A stretch of DNA of 6,017 nucleotides from an uncultured Lachnospiraceae bacterium. Lineage in GTDB: Bacteria > Bacillota > Clostridia > Lachnospirales > Lachnospiraceae. Below the pieces are notes generated by a model that saw only the letters and a program-made list of their open reading frames with translations, searched no databases and was not told the DNA's origin. Position 1 is the stretch's first letter. Each line of letters starts with the position of its first letter. The DNA lies in contig CAJUQB010000145.1 of assembly GCA_910588285.1 (NCBI GenBank), forward strand, positions 3,019 to 9,035. The letters are read 5' to 3'. Position numbers and translations under genes: made by a program. Shown here in pieces: positions 1-5,250 of this stretch.

Positions 1-1
1 T

Positions 2-613
2 TCCCATGAGTGGATCGGTATCGGGATGTTTTTGCTATTCATTTCGCACCATATTCTGAACGGCAAATGGACAAAAAATCTGCTGAAAGGCAAATATACG
101 GCTTTGCGGATTTTGCAGACAGCTCTGGTCGTACTGGCGCTGTTCTCTATGCTCGGTTCTATGGTAAGCGGTATTGTTCTGTCCCGTTATATTCTCTCTT
201 TTATACCTTCATTCATCGGTTTATCTTTAGCAAGAGAGATGCATATGCTGTCGGCTTATTGGGGTTTTGTCTTCATGAGCCTGCACCTCGGCTTTCACTG
301 GAGCGTGATGATGGGAATGGCAAAAAGACTGACAAAGAAGCCTTCCGCCCTGCAGACATGGATACTTCGTATCATCGCCGTGCTGATTGCAGGATATGGT
401 GTATATGCGTTTGTGAAACGGGATATTGGCAGCTATTTACTGTTTCAAAATCAATTTGCTTTTTTTGATTTTGAAGAACCCGTTTTGCTGTTTCTTTTGG
501 ACTACATAGCAATAATGGGATTATTTACAGCGGTGGGACATTATATTTGCAGTACAATCAGAAAATGCAATGGCGCAAAAAAACAGAGAGAACAGAAAGA
601 AAGGCCATCATGA
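2..613 (+). CDS. DUF4405-like multi-pass membrane protein, 5' end outside window
   Basis: The frame is open to the left edge and reads SHEWIGIGMF before the first ATG at 26, so the real start lies upstream and the ATG at 26 is internal. About five hydrophobic segments can be seen: one around the His-Glu-Trp and His-His residues at the left edge, one after YTALRILQ, one holding LHLGFHW, one after TWILRIIA, and a last one near FLLDYIAIMG. The protein ends in a Lys/Arg-rich tail. Membrane-embedded His residues (HEW, HH, HMLS, LHLGFH) match the DUF4405 family, which is distantly like heme-binding cytochrome b561-type proteins; a redox role is inference. It probably belongs to an operon extending left. 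Its TGA overlaps the ATG of a 21-codon ORF (ATGA), which suggests translational coupling to a following gene that is now missing or very short. Family assignment is from pattern memory only. Confidence 0.75.
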   Translation, partial: SHEWIGIGMFLLFISHHILNGKWTKNLLKGKYTALRILQTALVVLALFSMLGSMVSGIVLSRYILSFIPSFIGLSLAREMHMLSAYWGFVFMSLHLGFHWSVMMGMAKRLTKKPSALQTWILRIIAVLIAGYGVYAFVKRDIGSYLLFQNQFAFFDFEEPVLLFLLDYIAIMGLFTAVGHYICSTIRKCNGAKKQREQKERPS

Positions 614-675
614 ACCCAAAGATTATTTTCAAAGCGGAAACTGTAGCGGTCTTTTTTGTAACACTTGTGTCCTGA
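610..675 (+). other. 21-codon ORF, possible stump of a lost downstream gene
   Basis: An ATG at 610 overlaps the TGA of the membrane protein gene (ATGA). It opens a frame reading MNPKIIFKAETVAVFFVTLVS before a TGA at 673-675. The basic N-terminus followed by a short hydrophobic stretch resembles the beginning of an exported or membrane protein. It stops 12 bases before the end of the convergent tetR gene. It could be the remaining 5' end of an operon partner removed by a rearrangement, a real tiny peptide, or chance. There is no independent support for expression. Confidence 0.3.
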
Positions 676-687
676 ATAATGTAAATA

Positions 688-1281
688 TTAAAAAGTTTTG
701 CTTCGCTGATCATGAATTAAAAAAGATTCTAGTCCTGCTTTGATAAAAGAATCGATTGTTTTCTGGATTTTTTTCCAGTCACTGCAGTGGTTACGAGACA
801 TGAGTTTATTGATTGTTAAGCATCCGTTCATCTGAAAATAGAAGATGGCTTCTGCTTCTTCAAAAGTAAGAATACTGTGAGACATTAACCAGGTGATATA
901 ATGCTCCTTGTGGTCTGCCATTTTATCAATAATCTTTGCAGAAATAGTATCATCCAGAAGAAGGGGAAGAAATACAGTATTACTGTGAATCTTATCGCAA
1001 AAAGGGTAGGAGCAGTTGGAAGATTGACATTTCTGCGAAAGGACATGCTCCATGACGCTGGAGGTGTCAGAAAGCATGTCATTTAGAATGTCATCAAGGA
1101 CATCCTCCATATCGTAATAATGCAGATAAAAGGTGCCCCGATTTATCTCGGCAATACGACATAATTCTGTTACAGTGATTTTGGTAAAACTTTTCTTCTC
1201 CAGTAGTTTCAAAAAGGTTTCTTTTATGATCTGTCTTGTATATCGGATACGCCGATCTTTTCTTTTGGTTTTTTCTGCCAT
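688..1281 (-). CDS. TetR/AcrR-family transcriptional regulator
   Basis: This 197-residue protein has the usual TetR size. The N-terminal DNA-binding domain covers about residues 14-60: RQIIKETFLKLLEKKSF leads into a helix-turn-helix with TVTELCRIAEINRGTFYLHYYDMEDVL, the classic TetR signature in which the recognition helix ends in TFYLHY. The C-terminal ligand domain holds Cys85, Cys90 and Cys95 in a CX4CX4C arrangement, plus Cys154 and Cys166. The ATG at 1281 is preceded on the minus strand by an AAGGAAAG-type ribosome binding site (about 1284-1291). It is divergent from the cooC operon across a 143-base spacer with inverted repeats, so it may control itself and that operon. It is also convergent with the membrane protein gene, and regulators of this type often sit beside DUF4405 genes, so that gene is another plausible target. 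The ligand is unknown. Confidence 0.9.
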   Translation of the reverse strand: MAEKTKRKDRRIRYTRQIIKETFLKLLEKKSFTKITVTELCRIAEINRGTFYLHYYDMEDVLDDILNDMLSDTSSVMEHVLSQKCQSSNCSYPFCDKIHSNTVFLPLLLDDTISAKIIDKMADHKEHYITWLMSHSILTFEEAEAIFYFQMNGCLTINKLMSRNHCSDWKKIQKTIDSFIKAGLESFLIHDQRSKTF

Positions 1282-1300
1282 AGCTTTCCTTTATTAAATC

Positions 1301-1320
1301 AACAATTTTCTAAAATCGTT
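1301..1320. promoter_or_regulatory. Imperfect 20-bp palindrome upstream of tetR, candidate operator
   Basis: The sequence AACAATTTTCTAAAATCGTT pairs 8 of 9 positions in its two arms around a CT centre. It lies 20-39 bases upstream of the tetR start codon, where an autoregulatory site would be expected. It is AT-rich, so chance symmetry is possible. Confidence 0.35.
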
Positions 1321-1352
1321 CAGTAACCTAACAGATTTCCTGTATTGTTTCT

Positions 1353-1381
1353 TGTCTTTTAAACACGAGATACTATATCAT
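1353..1381 (+). promoter_or_regulatory. Candidate sigma-A promoter of the cooC operon
   Basis: TTGTCT (1353-1358) and TATCAT (1376-1381) are separated by 17 bases and match the -35 and -10 consensus at 4/6 and 5/6 positions. The -10 lies 43 bases upstream of the cooC ATG at 1425, which has a GGAGG ribosome binding site at 1413-1417. An alternative pair, TTGTTT (1345-1350) with GATACT (1369-1374), fits less well. Confidence 0.45.
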
Positions 1382-1409
1382 ATAAAAATAATCAACATGT
1401 TGTTTAAAA
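1357..1409. repeat. 9-bp perfect inverted repeat bracketing the operon promoter
   Basis: TTTTAAACA at 1357-1365 is the exact reverse complement of TGTTTAAAA at 1401-1409, with 35 bases between. The two arms flank the proposed -10 element and overlap the 3' edge of the -35. This suits cooperative binding of a dimeric regulator or, on the transcript, a leader hairpin close to the GGAGG of cooC. The arms are AT-rich, which raises the chance of coincidence. Confidence 0.4.
1393..1402. promoter_or_regulatory. CAACATGTTG palindrome, candidate operator
   Basis: This perfect 10-bp palindrome lies between the proposed -10 (1376-1381) and the cooC ribosome binding site (1413-1417). A bound repressor there would block transcription of the cooC operon. 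The divergent TetR protein is the nearest candidate to bind it. Confidence 0.35.
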
Positions 1410-1424
1410 ACTGGAGGTAAGAAT

Positions 1425-2195
1425 ATGGGACATATTATTGCAGTGGCAGGAAAGGGCGGTGTAGGTAAAACTACTCTGTGCGGACTGATTATCCAATATT
1501 TGTGTGAGCATGGAAAAAGACCGGTGCTGGCAGTGGATGCGGATGCAAATTCCAACCTGAATGAAGTGCTTGGAGTCGAGATTGGTTCTACTCTTGGGGA
1601 ACTGCGGGAGGAGATTGAGAGGGCTGGTATTGATAAACGTTATCAGATTCCATCTGGCATGACGAAACAGGCATGGCTGGAGATTAGGATGTCAGATGCA
1701 ATCATCGAGGAAGACGATTTTGACTTTATGGTTATGGGTCGTACACAGGGGCAGGGATGCTATTGTTTTGTGAATGGTTTGGTGCAGACACAGATTCAGA
1801 AGCTGCAAAGCCACTATCCTTATATAGTGGTGGATAACGAGGCAGGTATGGAGCATGTGAGCAGAGGGCTGATTCCTTCCATGAAAACAGCAATTCTGGT
1901 TAGTGACTGTTCCAGGAGAGGCGTGCAGGCAGCAGGGAGAATCACTGCTTTGATGAAAGAGCTGAATCTGGTTCCGGAAAAAACAGGAATTATTATCAAC
2001 CGAGCGCCGAAGGGCAGGTTAGATGAAGGTACAAAGGATGAGATTGAAAAGCAGGGGCTGACGTTGCTCGGAGTGATTCCTCAGGATGAGATGGTTTACC
2101 GTTATGACTGTGACGGAAAGCCTCTTGTAGAGCTGCCGGAAGATACTCCGGTCAAAAAGGCGCTGTATGAAATTCTGGAAAGGATGGATCTGTAA
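1425..2195 (+). CDS. cooC: CooC-type nickel-insertion ATPase (CODH maturation family)
   Basis: This 256-residue protein is full length for CooC, a MinD/ParA-fold ATPase. Known CooC proteins dimerise on ATP, bind nickel through a Cys-x-Cys pair and help insert it into the C-cluster of carbon monoxide dehydrogenase. Visible here are the deviant Walker A GKGGVGKTT (residues 9-17) with signature Lys10, the DADAN switch segment (38-42), Cys112 and Cys114 in GCYCFVN, the conserved DNEAGMEH (137-144), and INRAP (191-195) in the base-recognition region. The Cys112-x-Cys114 pair separates it from plain MinD or ParA partition proteins. It is cytoplasmic, with no signal or membrane segment. A GGAGG seven bases before the ATG supports the start. 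It is the first gene of the operon, and its TAA directly abuts the ATG of the AAA+ gene. No CODH gene is in the window, so the client enzyme is inference. Confidence 0.88.
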   Translation: MGHIIAVAGKGGVGKTTLCGLIIQYLCEHGKRPVLAVDADANSNLNEVLGVEIGSTLGELREEIERAGIDKRYQIPSGMTKQAWLEIRMSDAIIEEDDFDFMVMGRTQGQGCYCFVNGLVQTQIQKLQSHYPYIVVDNEAGMEHVSRGLIPSMKTAILVSDCSRRGVQAAGRITALMKELNLVPEKTGIIINRAPKGRLDEGTKDEIEKQGLTLLGVIPQDEMVYRYDCDGKPLVELPEDTPVKKALYEILERMDL

Positions 2196-3131
2196 ATGAG
2201 AGATGATATGAGCCAGGTGGATTCCTATCTGGAGCAGCAGAAGATTGATGCCAGTCTGATTTATGATGTGAAAGCATTCCGGGAGAGGTATGAAACTGAG
2301 GCGGAGGTACAGGAGAGGATTGCGATGCCGGATATGCTGTATTATGGAAAGGAAATTCTGGAAATGTCCATTGCAGCTCTTTTGCAGGAAGAAAATCTTT
2401 TACTTTCCGGTGCAAAGGCAACAGGAAAAAATATTCTTTGTGAGACACTTTCCTGGCTGTTTGGGAGGCCCTCCTATGATATTTCTTTTCATGTAAATAC
2501 GGACAGTGCGGCTTTAATCGGAACCGACACTTTTGTAGACAATGAGGTACAGCTTCGCAAAGGGCCTGTTTACCAGTGTGCGGAGTTTGGCGGATTTGGA
2601 ATTCTGGATGAGATCAATATGGCTAAAAATGATGCGGTTTCTGTTCTTCATGCTACCCTGGATCACCGCAGACGAATTGATGTGCCTGGTTATGGAAGGA
2701 TTACGCTGTATCCTGCGGCGCGGTTTATTGGAACCATGAATTACGGATATGCAGGAACAAAGGAATTGAACGAAGCCCTGGTGTCACGATTTATGGTGGT
2801 AGATATGCCCCCGCTTGATGGGGCAACCATCCGTTTCCTTCTGAAAAAACATTTTGCGGATGTGAGGGAACAGGCGCTGAAGCAGTTTACCGGCCTGTTT
2901 CTGGATTTGCAAGAAAAAGTTTACAATGGGGAGGTATCTGCGCGTTCCCTGGATCTGAGAGGAATGATTGCGGCTATGAAAGCGATTCGCTCCAATCTGA
3001 CGCCGCTTTTAGCGATCCGTATGGGAATTGTCAATAAAAGTTTTGATGTATTTGAAAAAGAAATTCTTGAAGATGTGATTGCCACCCGGATTCCCTCGTC
3101 CTGGACGAGAGCCGAGATTTTTGAAGGGTGA
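2196..3131 (+). CDS. MoxR/NorQ-like AAA+ ATPase
   Basis: This 311-residue AAA+ protein has Walker A GAKATGKN (residues 72-79), Walker B GILDE (135-139), sensor 1 in GTMNYGY (Asn182), an arginine-finger-type ALVSRF (Arg198) and a helical lid with SARSLDLR (248-255). This order and the short single AAA+ domain fit the MoxR/NorQ/CbbQ group. Those proteins form rings that work with a VWA partner to remodel or load metal into a target enzyme. The VWA partner follows four bases downstream, as in norQ-norD and cbbQ-cbbO. The last Walker A residue is Asn instead of the usual Ser/Thr. The start at 2196 follows the cooC TAA immediately, suggesting coupled translation; Met5 (2208) is an alternative start. 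It is probably an ATP-driven chaperone for a metalloenzyme; the target is unknown. Confidence 0.85.
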   Translation: MRDDMSQVDSYLEQQKIDASLIYDVKAFRERYETEAEVQERIAMPDMLYYGKEILEMSIAALLQEENLLLSGAKATGKNILCETLSWLFGRPSYDISFHVNTDSAALIGTDTFVDNEVQLRKGPVYQCAEFGGFGILDEINMAKNDAVSVLHATLDHRRRIDVPGYGRITLYPAARFIGTMNYGYAGTKELNEALVSRFMVVDMPPLDGATIRFLLKKHFADVREQALKQFTGLFLDLQEKVYNGEVSARSLDLRGMIAAMKAIRSNLTPLLAIRMGIVNKSFDVFEKEILEDVIATRIPSSWTRAEIFEG

Positions 3132-3135
3132 CAGT

Positions 3136-3942
3136 ATGGGAAAGAATCTTGATCAGCTTACAGGGGAACAGATGAAGGAGCGCCGTCTGGAAATCGAAAA
3201 CCGTATCCGAAATCTATTCTGGACTGTCAGCGGCGATTATACACTGGAGGTAAAGCCGGATGTGGAGACGTTTTCCGTTTCACCTATGGCTCTTTCGGAT
3301 TCTTTCTGGCAGGAATGTCTGACCGATGAACAGATGGAGGCAATTATAAAGAAATATCTGGCAGGTCTTGGGAAAGATATGATGAGCCTGAATATTTGTG
3401 AAAAGCCGAAAAAATATATTCATTTGGAAAGCGGCGGAGAAAGGAAAGAAACGGAATCAGAGGAAACCGACGAGGCGGCGATAAAACGGGTGGAAGAATA
3501 TGTAGAGCTGAACTTTGGAAAAAACTATTTGTCTTTATTAGAGCAGGAGAGAAAGCGAAACCGTCTTTGTAAGGGGATTCATTCCAACTGCATCCTTCAT
3601 TATACGGATGGAATTCTTCATGCTCCGGTAAAGAAAAATAATCAGTATCGGTTTAACCAACTTCAATTTGAGAAAAACAGACGGTATTATTATAGTAATC
3701 ACCGGATTGTAAAAAGGAATATTAAGATACTGTCGGATGCACTGAAAAGAGCGCTGGTTTTGAGAAATCAGGAGGATGTCTGCCGTGCCGTCACAGGGCA
3801 GCTTGCTCCGGCCAGGCTGCCCTGTGACGGACGGAGGATGAAAAGTTGTTTGATAAGAAACTGTTATCCGGTGCGTCAGAGTTTGTGGTTGACATTCTTT
3901 TGGATTCCAGCGGTTCACAGGCAATCAGGCAGTCTCAGGTAG
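3136..3942 (+). CDS. 5' fragment of a frameshifted NorD/CobT-like VWA gene
   Basis: The ATG at 3136 is four bases after the AAA+ stop and has GAAGGG seven bases upstream; the longer frame from 3079 lies inside the AAA+ gene and is rejected. About 228 codons look genuine. They comprise a charged N-terminal region, a Glu-rich acidic patch (ESGGERKETESEETDEA), then a basic stretch ending in RNQEDVCRAVTGQLAPARL. That last segment resembles the region just before the VWA domain in NorD-like proteins. After about 3820 the frame runs on as out-of-frame sequence (PCDGRRMKSC...) to a TGA at 3942. The expected continuation (RTEDEKLFDKK, then the VWA domain) resumes in another frame from about 3828. The intact gene would have spanned 3136-4463, about 440 residues. 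The break coincides with a perfect inverted repeat at 3788-3830. Unless the ribosome changes frame, this piece lacks the VWA domain. Confidence 0.75.
   Translation: MGKNLDQLTGEQMKERRLEIENRIRNLFWTVSGDYTLEVKPDVETFSVSPMALSDSFWQECLTDEQMEAIIKKYLAGLGKDMMSLNICEKPKKYIHLESGGERKETESEETDEAAIKRVEEYVELNFGKNYLSLLEQERKRNRLCKGIHSNCILHYTDGILHAPVKKNNQYRFNQLQFEKNRRYYYSNHRIVKRNIKILSDALKRALVLRNQEDVCRAVTGQLAPARLPCDGRRMKSCLIRNCYPVRQSLWLTFFWIPAVHRQSGSLR
3788..3830. repeat. Perfect 15-bp inverted repeat at the VWA gene frameshift
   Basis: CCGTCACAGGGCAGC (3788-3802) and GCTGCCCTGTGACGG (3816-3830) are exact reverse complements around a 13-base loop. The hairpin is GC-rich and lies wholly in coding sequence. The left arm encodes the plausible VTGQ in the upstream frame. 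The right arm holds the out-of-frame bases that break the reading frame, including an in-frame TGA at 3825-3827 for the downstream frame. It has no following T-run, so it is not a typical terminator. Confidence 0.9.
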
Positions 3943-4463
3943 CAGTACAGGGCTATATGATCAGTGAAGCCTTAAGCGCTGTGGGAATCCCTCATCGGGT
4001 AACTGGCTACTGTACTTTTTGGAATCACACGATTCTACACCGTTTCCGGGATTATGGGGATCAGGCGGAAAAGAATCTAAGGATTTTTGAGTTTCGGGCG
4101 TCGGGAGATAACAGAGATGGACTGGCAATTAAAGCTGTATACGATTCCCTGCTGAATCGAACAGAGCTGCACAAAATTTTAATTGTACTTAGTGACGGAA
4201 AACCCTGCGATATGCGTATTAAACGGCCGGGAATCAAAACCCCGGCAGATTACACAGGGGAGAAAGCGGTAAAAGATACAGCTTTGGAGGTCCGCAGAGC
4301 CAGAACCTTTGGAATATCGGTGCTGGGGATCTTTGCGGGAAACTATGAGGATATACAGGCTGAAAAACGGATATTCGGAAAAGATTTTGCGTACATCAGA
4401 AATATCAGCAATTTTTCCCACATTGTAGGGATATATCTGCGAAGGCAGTTGGAGGAAGAATAA
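3846..4463 (+). CDS. VWA-domain 3' fragment of the split NorD/CobT-like gene
   Basis: This 205-codon frame carries the von Willebrand factor A domain of the broken gene. It has the MIDAS motif DSSGS (residues 20-24, D-x-S-x-S), NRDGLAI (89-95) and ILIVLSDGKPCD (111-122), the pattern of NorD/CobT-like VWA partners of MoxR ATPases. Metal held at the MIDAS site normally lets the VWA protein contact the ATPase or the client. The frame continues upstream as RTEDEK from 3828 but meets a TGA at 3825. A TTG at 3846 lies eight bases after GGAGG (3833-3837), so separate initiation is possible and would give a free VWA domain. Whether the cell makes it as an independent protein is not known. Its TAA is followed 22 bases later by the Cys-rich small gene. 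Confidence 0.75.
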   Translation: MFDKKLLSGASEFVVDILLDSSGSQAIRQSQVAVQGYMISEALSAVGIPHRVTGYCTFWNHTILHRFRDYGDQAEKNLRIFEFRASGDNRDGLAIKAVYDSLLNRTELHKILIVLSDGKPCDMRIKRPGIKTPADYTGEKAVKDTALEVRRARTFGISVLGIFAGNYEDIQAEKRIFGKDFAYIRNISNFSHIVGIYLRRQLEEE

Positions 4464-4485
4464 GAAGAAAAAGGAGATTGGACGT

Positions 4486-4680
4486 ATGGGAACATTTGCA
4501 GATTGCCAGGAGGCCAGAAACAGAAAAACAATTCTGGAGATTATGTGTCCAAAGTGCGGCGAGGAAGATGGAGTAGAGGTAATCTTAAAAGACGGAATGA
4601 CAGTAGGGGAATGCATGTGTAGTGTATGTGGATATGTAATTCCTGAAGGAGTAAATCTGGTTCAGTTTTTGGAAGGATAA
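4486..4680 (+). CDS. Small Cys-rich zinc-ribbon-like protein
   Basis: This 64-residue protein has CPKCG at Cys21/Cys24 and CMCSVCGY at Cys43/Cys45/Cys48. The CX2C...CX2C spacing is that of a zinc ribbon or rubredoxin-like knuckle, with an additional Cys43 and Cys7. It could bind zinc, or carry nickel or an Fe-S unit for the maturation module; the sequence does not decide between these. AAGGAG at 4471-4476, nine bases before the ATG, supports the start. It lies between the VWA fragment and the second cooC, with 22- and 12-base gaps, so it is an operon member. I do not recognise a named family. Confidence 0.75.
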   Translation: MGTFADCQEARNRKTILEIMCPKCGEEDGVEVILKDGMTVGECMCSVCGYVIPEGVNLVQFLEG

Positions 4681-4692
4681 AAGGAGTTCGAG

Positions 4693-5232
4693 ATGAAAAT
4701 AGCAGTATGTGGAAAAGGCGGAAGCGGGAAAAGTACAGTTACTTACGCACCAGTTTTTTAATGAAACATGGGGGATTGAGGACATACCAGAAGGATATTA
4801 TTCTGAAAAGGATGGTGTAAAGCTGATGTCCAGTGGGAAGATTCATACAGCCAATGAGGGATGTGCCTGCACTATGGGGAATGTACTCACTCAGTTCATA
4901 GAACATTTAGTACTTTCTGAGGGGGAATATGCGCTGATTGATATGGAGGCAGGGATTGAACATTTTGGCCGGGGAATTGATAACGGCATGGATTTGATCC
5001 TTATGGTAGTGGAGCCTTCCTATAAATCTCTGGCATTGACAGGGAAAGTTTCTGAATTGGGCACAAGCATTGGGAAACCTGTCTATCTGGTATTCAATAA
5101 AGTGGATGGGGAAAACCAGGAGTGGATGAAGAAATAAGCAGAAGCGCAGATCATTATCTGACCATTGAGGATGCGGTGACTGTGGGAGAACTTCTGCTCT
5201 CAAAGCTGAAGGGAATCTCTGATGGAACGTAA
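4693..5232 (+). pseudogene. Broken second cooC-like ATPase gene
   Basis: An ATG at 4693 with AAGGAG six bases upstream starts MKIAVCGKGGSGKSTVT, a perfect deviant Walker A. That frame then stops at TAA 4759-4761. CooC-like sequence resumes in the next frame at about 4742: THQFFNETWGIEDIPEGYY, the Cys-x-Cys motif EGCACTMGN (near 4860), LIDMEAGIEHFGRGIDNG, then VYLVFNKVDGENQ, until a TAA at 5135-5137. A further plausible C-terminal piece, SADHYLTIEDAVTVGELLLSKL, sits in the first frame and ends at TAA 5230-5232. CooC proteins are near 250 residues, whereas this locus holds about 180 codons. The segment after the P-loop, including the expected DxDxSN switch region, is missing, and probably also part before the C-terminus. 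The joined gene cannot make a working ATPase. A 142-codon frame from 4709 exists but lacks the P-loop and has no good start, so it is not called as a gene. Assignment of the last piece to cooC is uncertain. Confidence 0.8.
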
Positions 5233-5250
5233 GGCGTTTCCGTCAGAGAT
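5215..5250. terminator. Hairpin across the convergent cooC-remnant/araC ends
   Basis: ATCTCTGATGGAACG (5215-5229) pairs with CGTTTCCGTCAGAGAT (5235-5250) with one G-T pair and one bulged T, around a five-base loop. It lies over both convergent gene ends and contains the araC stop codon (5243-5245). It could terminate transcription from both sides, but neither side has a clear T-run, so an intrinsic terminator is only probable. Confidence 0.5.

Noticed and set aside
10..468. 152-codon plus-strand frame inside the membrane protein gene
   Set aside because: It is a shadow frame of the DUF4405-like gene, with no recognisable motif and no ribosome binding site; the other frame has coherent membrane segments.
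640..690. Terminator between the membrane protein and tetR genes
   Set aside because: Only a 4-bp ACAC/GTGT stem with no T-run can be drawn, too weak to support a terminator.
1425..2195. Plasmid or chromosome partition ParA/MinD
   Set aside because: The Cys112-x-Cys114 motif and DNEAGMEH pattern are CooC-specific, and there is no ParB or parS-like partner nearby.
3079..3135. Upstream extension of the VWA 5' fragment to an ATG at 3079
   Set aside because: It overlaps the AAA+ C-terminus and encodes a Pro/Arg-rich stretch unlike the rest; the ATG at 3136 has a ribosome binding site at the right distance.
3788..3830. Intrinsic terminator inside the operon
   Set aside because: The stem is strong but no T-run follows and it sits in mid-coding sequence; the frameshift origin explains it better.
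3538..3924. 128-codon minus-strand frame opposite the VWA gene
   Set aside because: It is antisense to motif-bearing coding sequence and has no family resemblance; judged a shadow.
4179..4616. 145-codon minus-strand frame opposite the VWA and Cys-rich genes
   Set aside because: Its composition is low quality (Ser/Phe-rich), and it lies antisense to the conserved LSDG and CPKC motifs.
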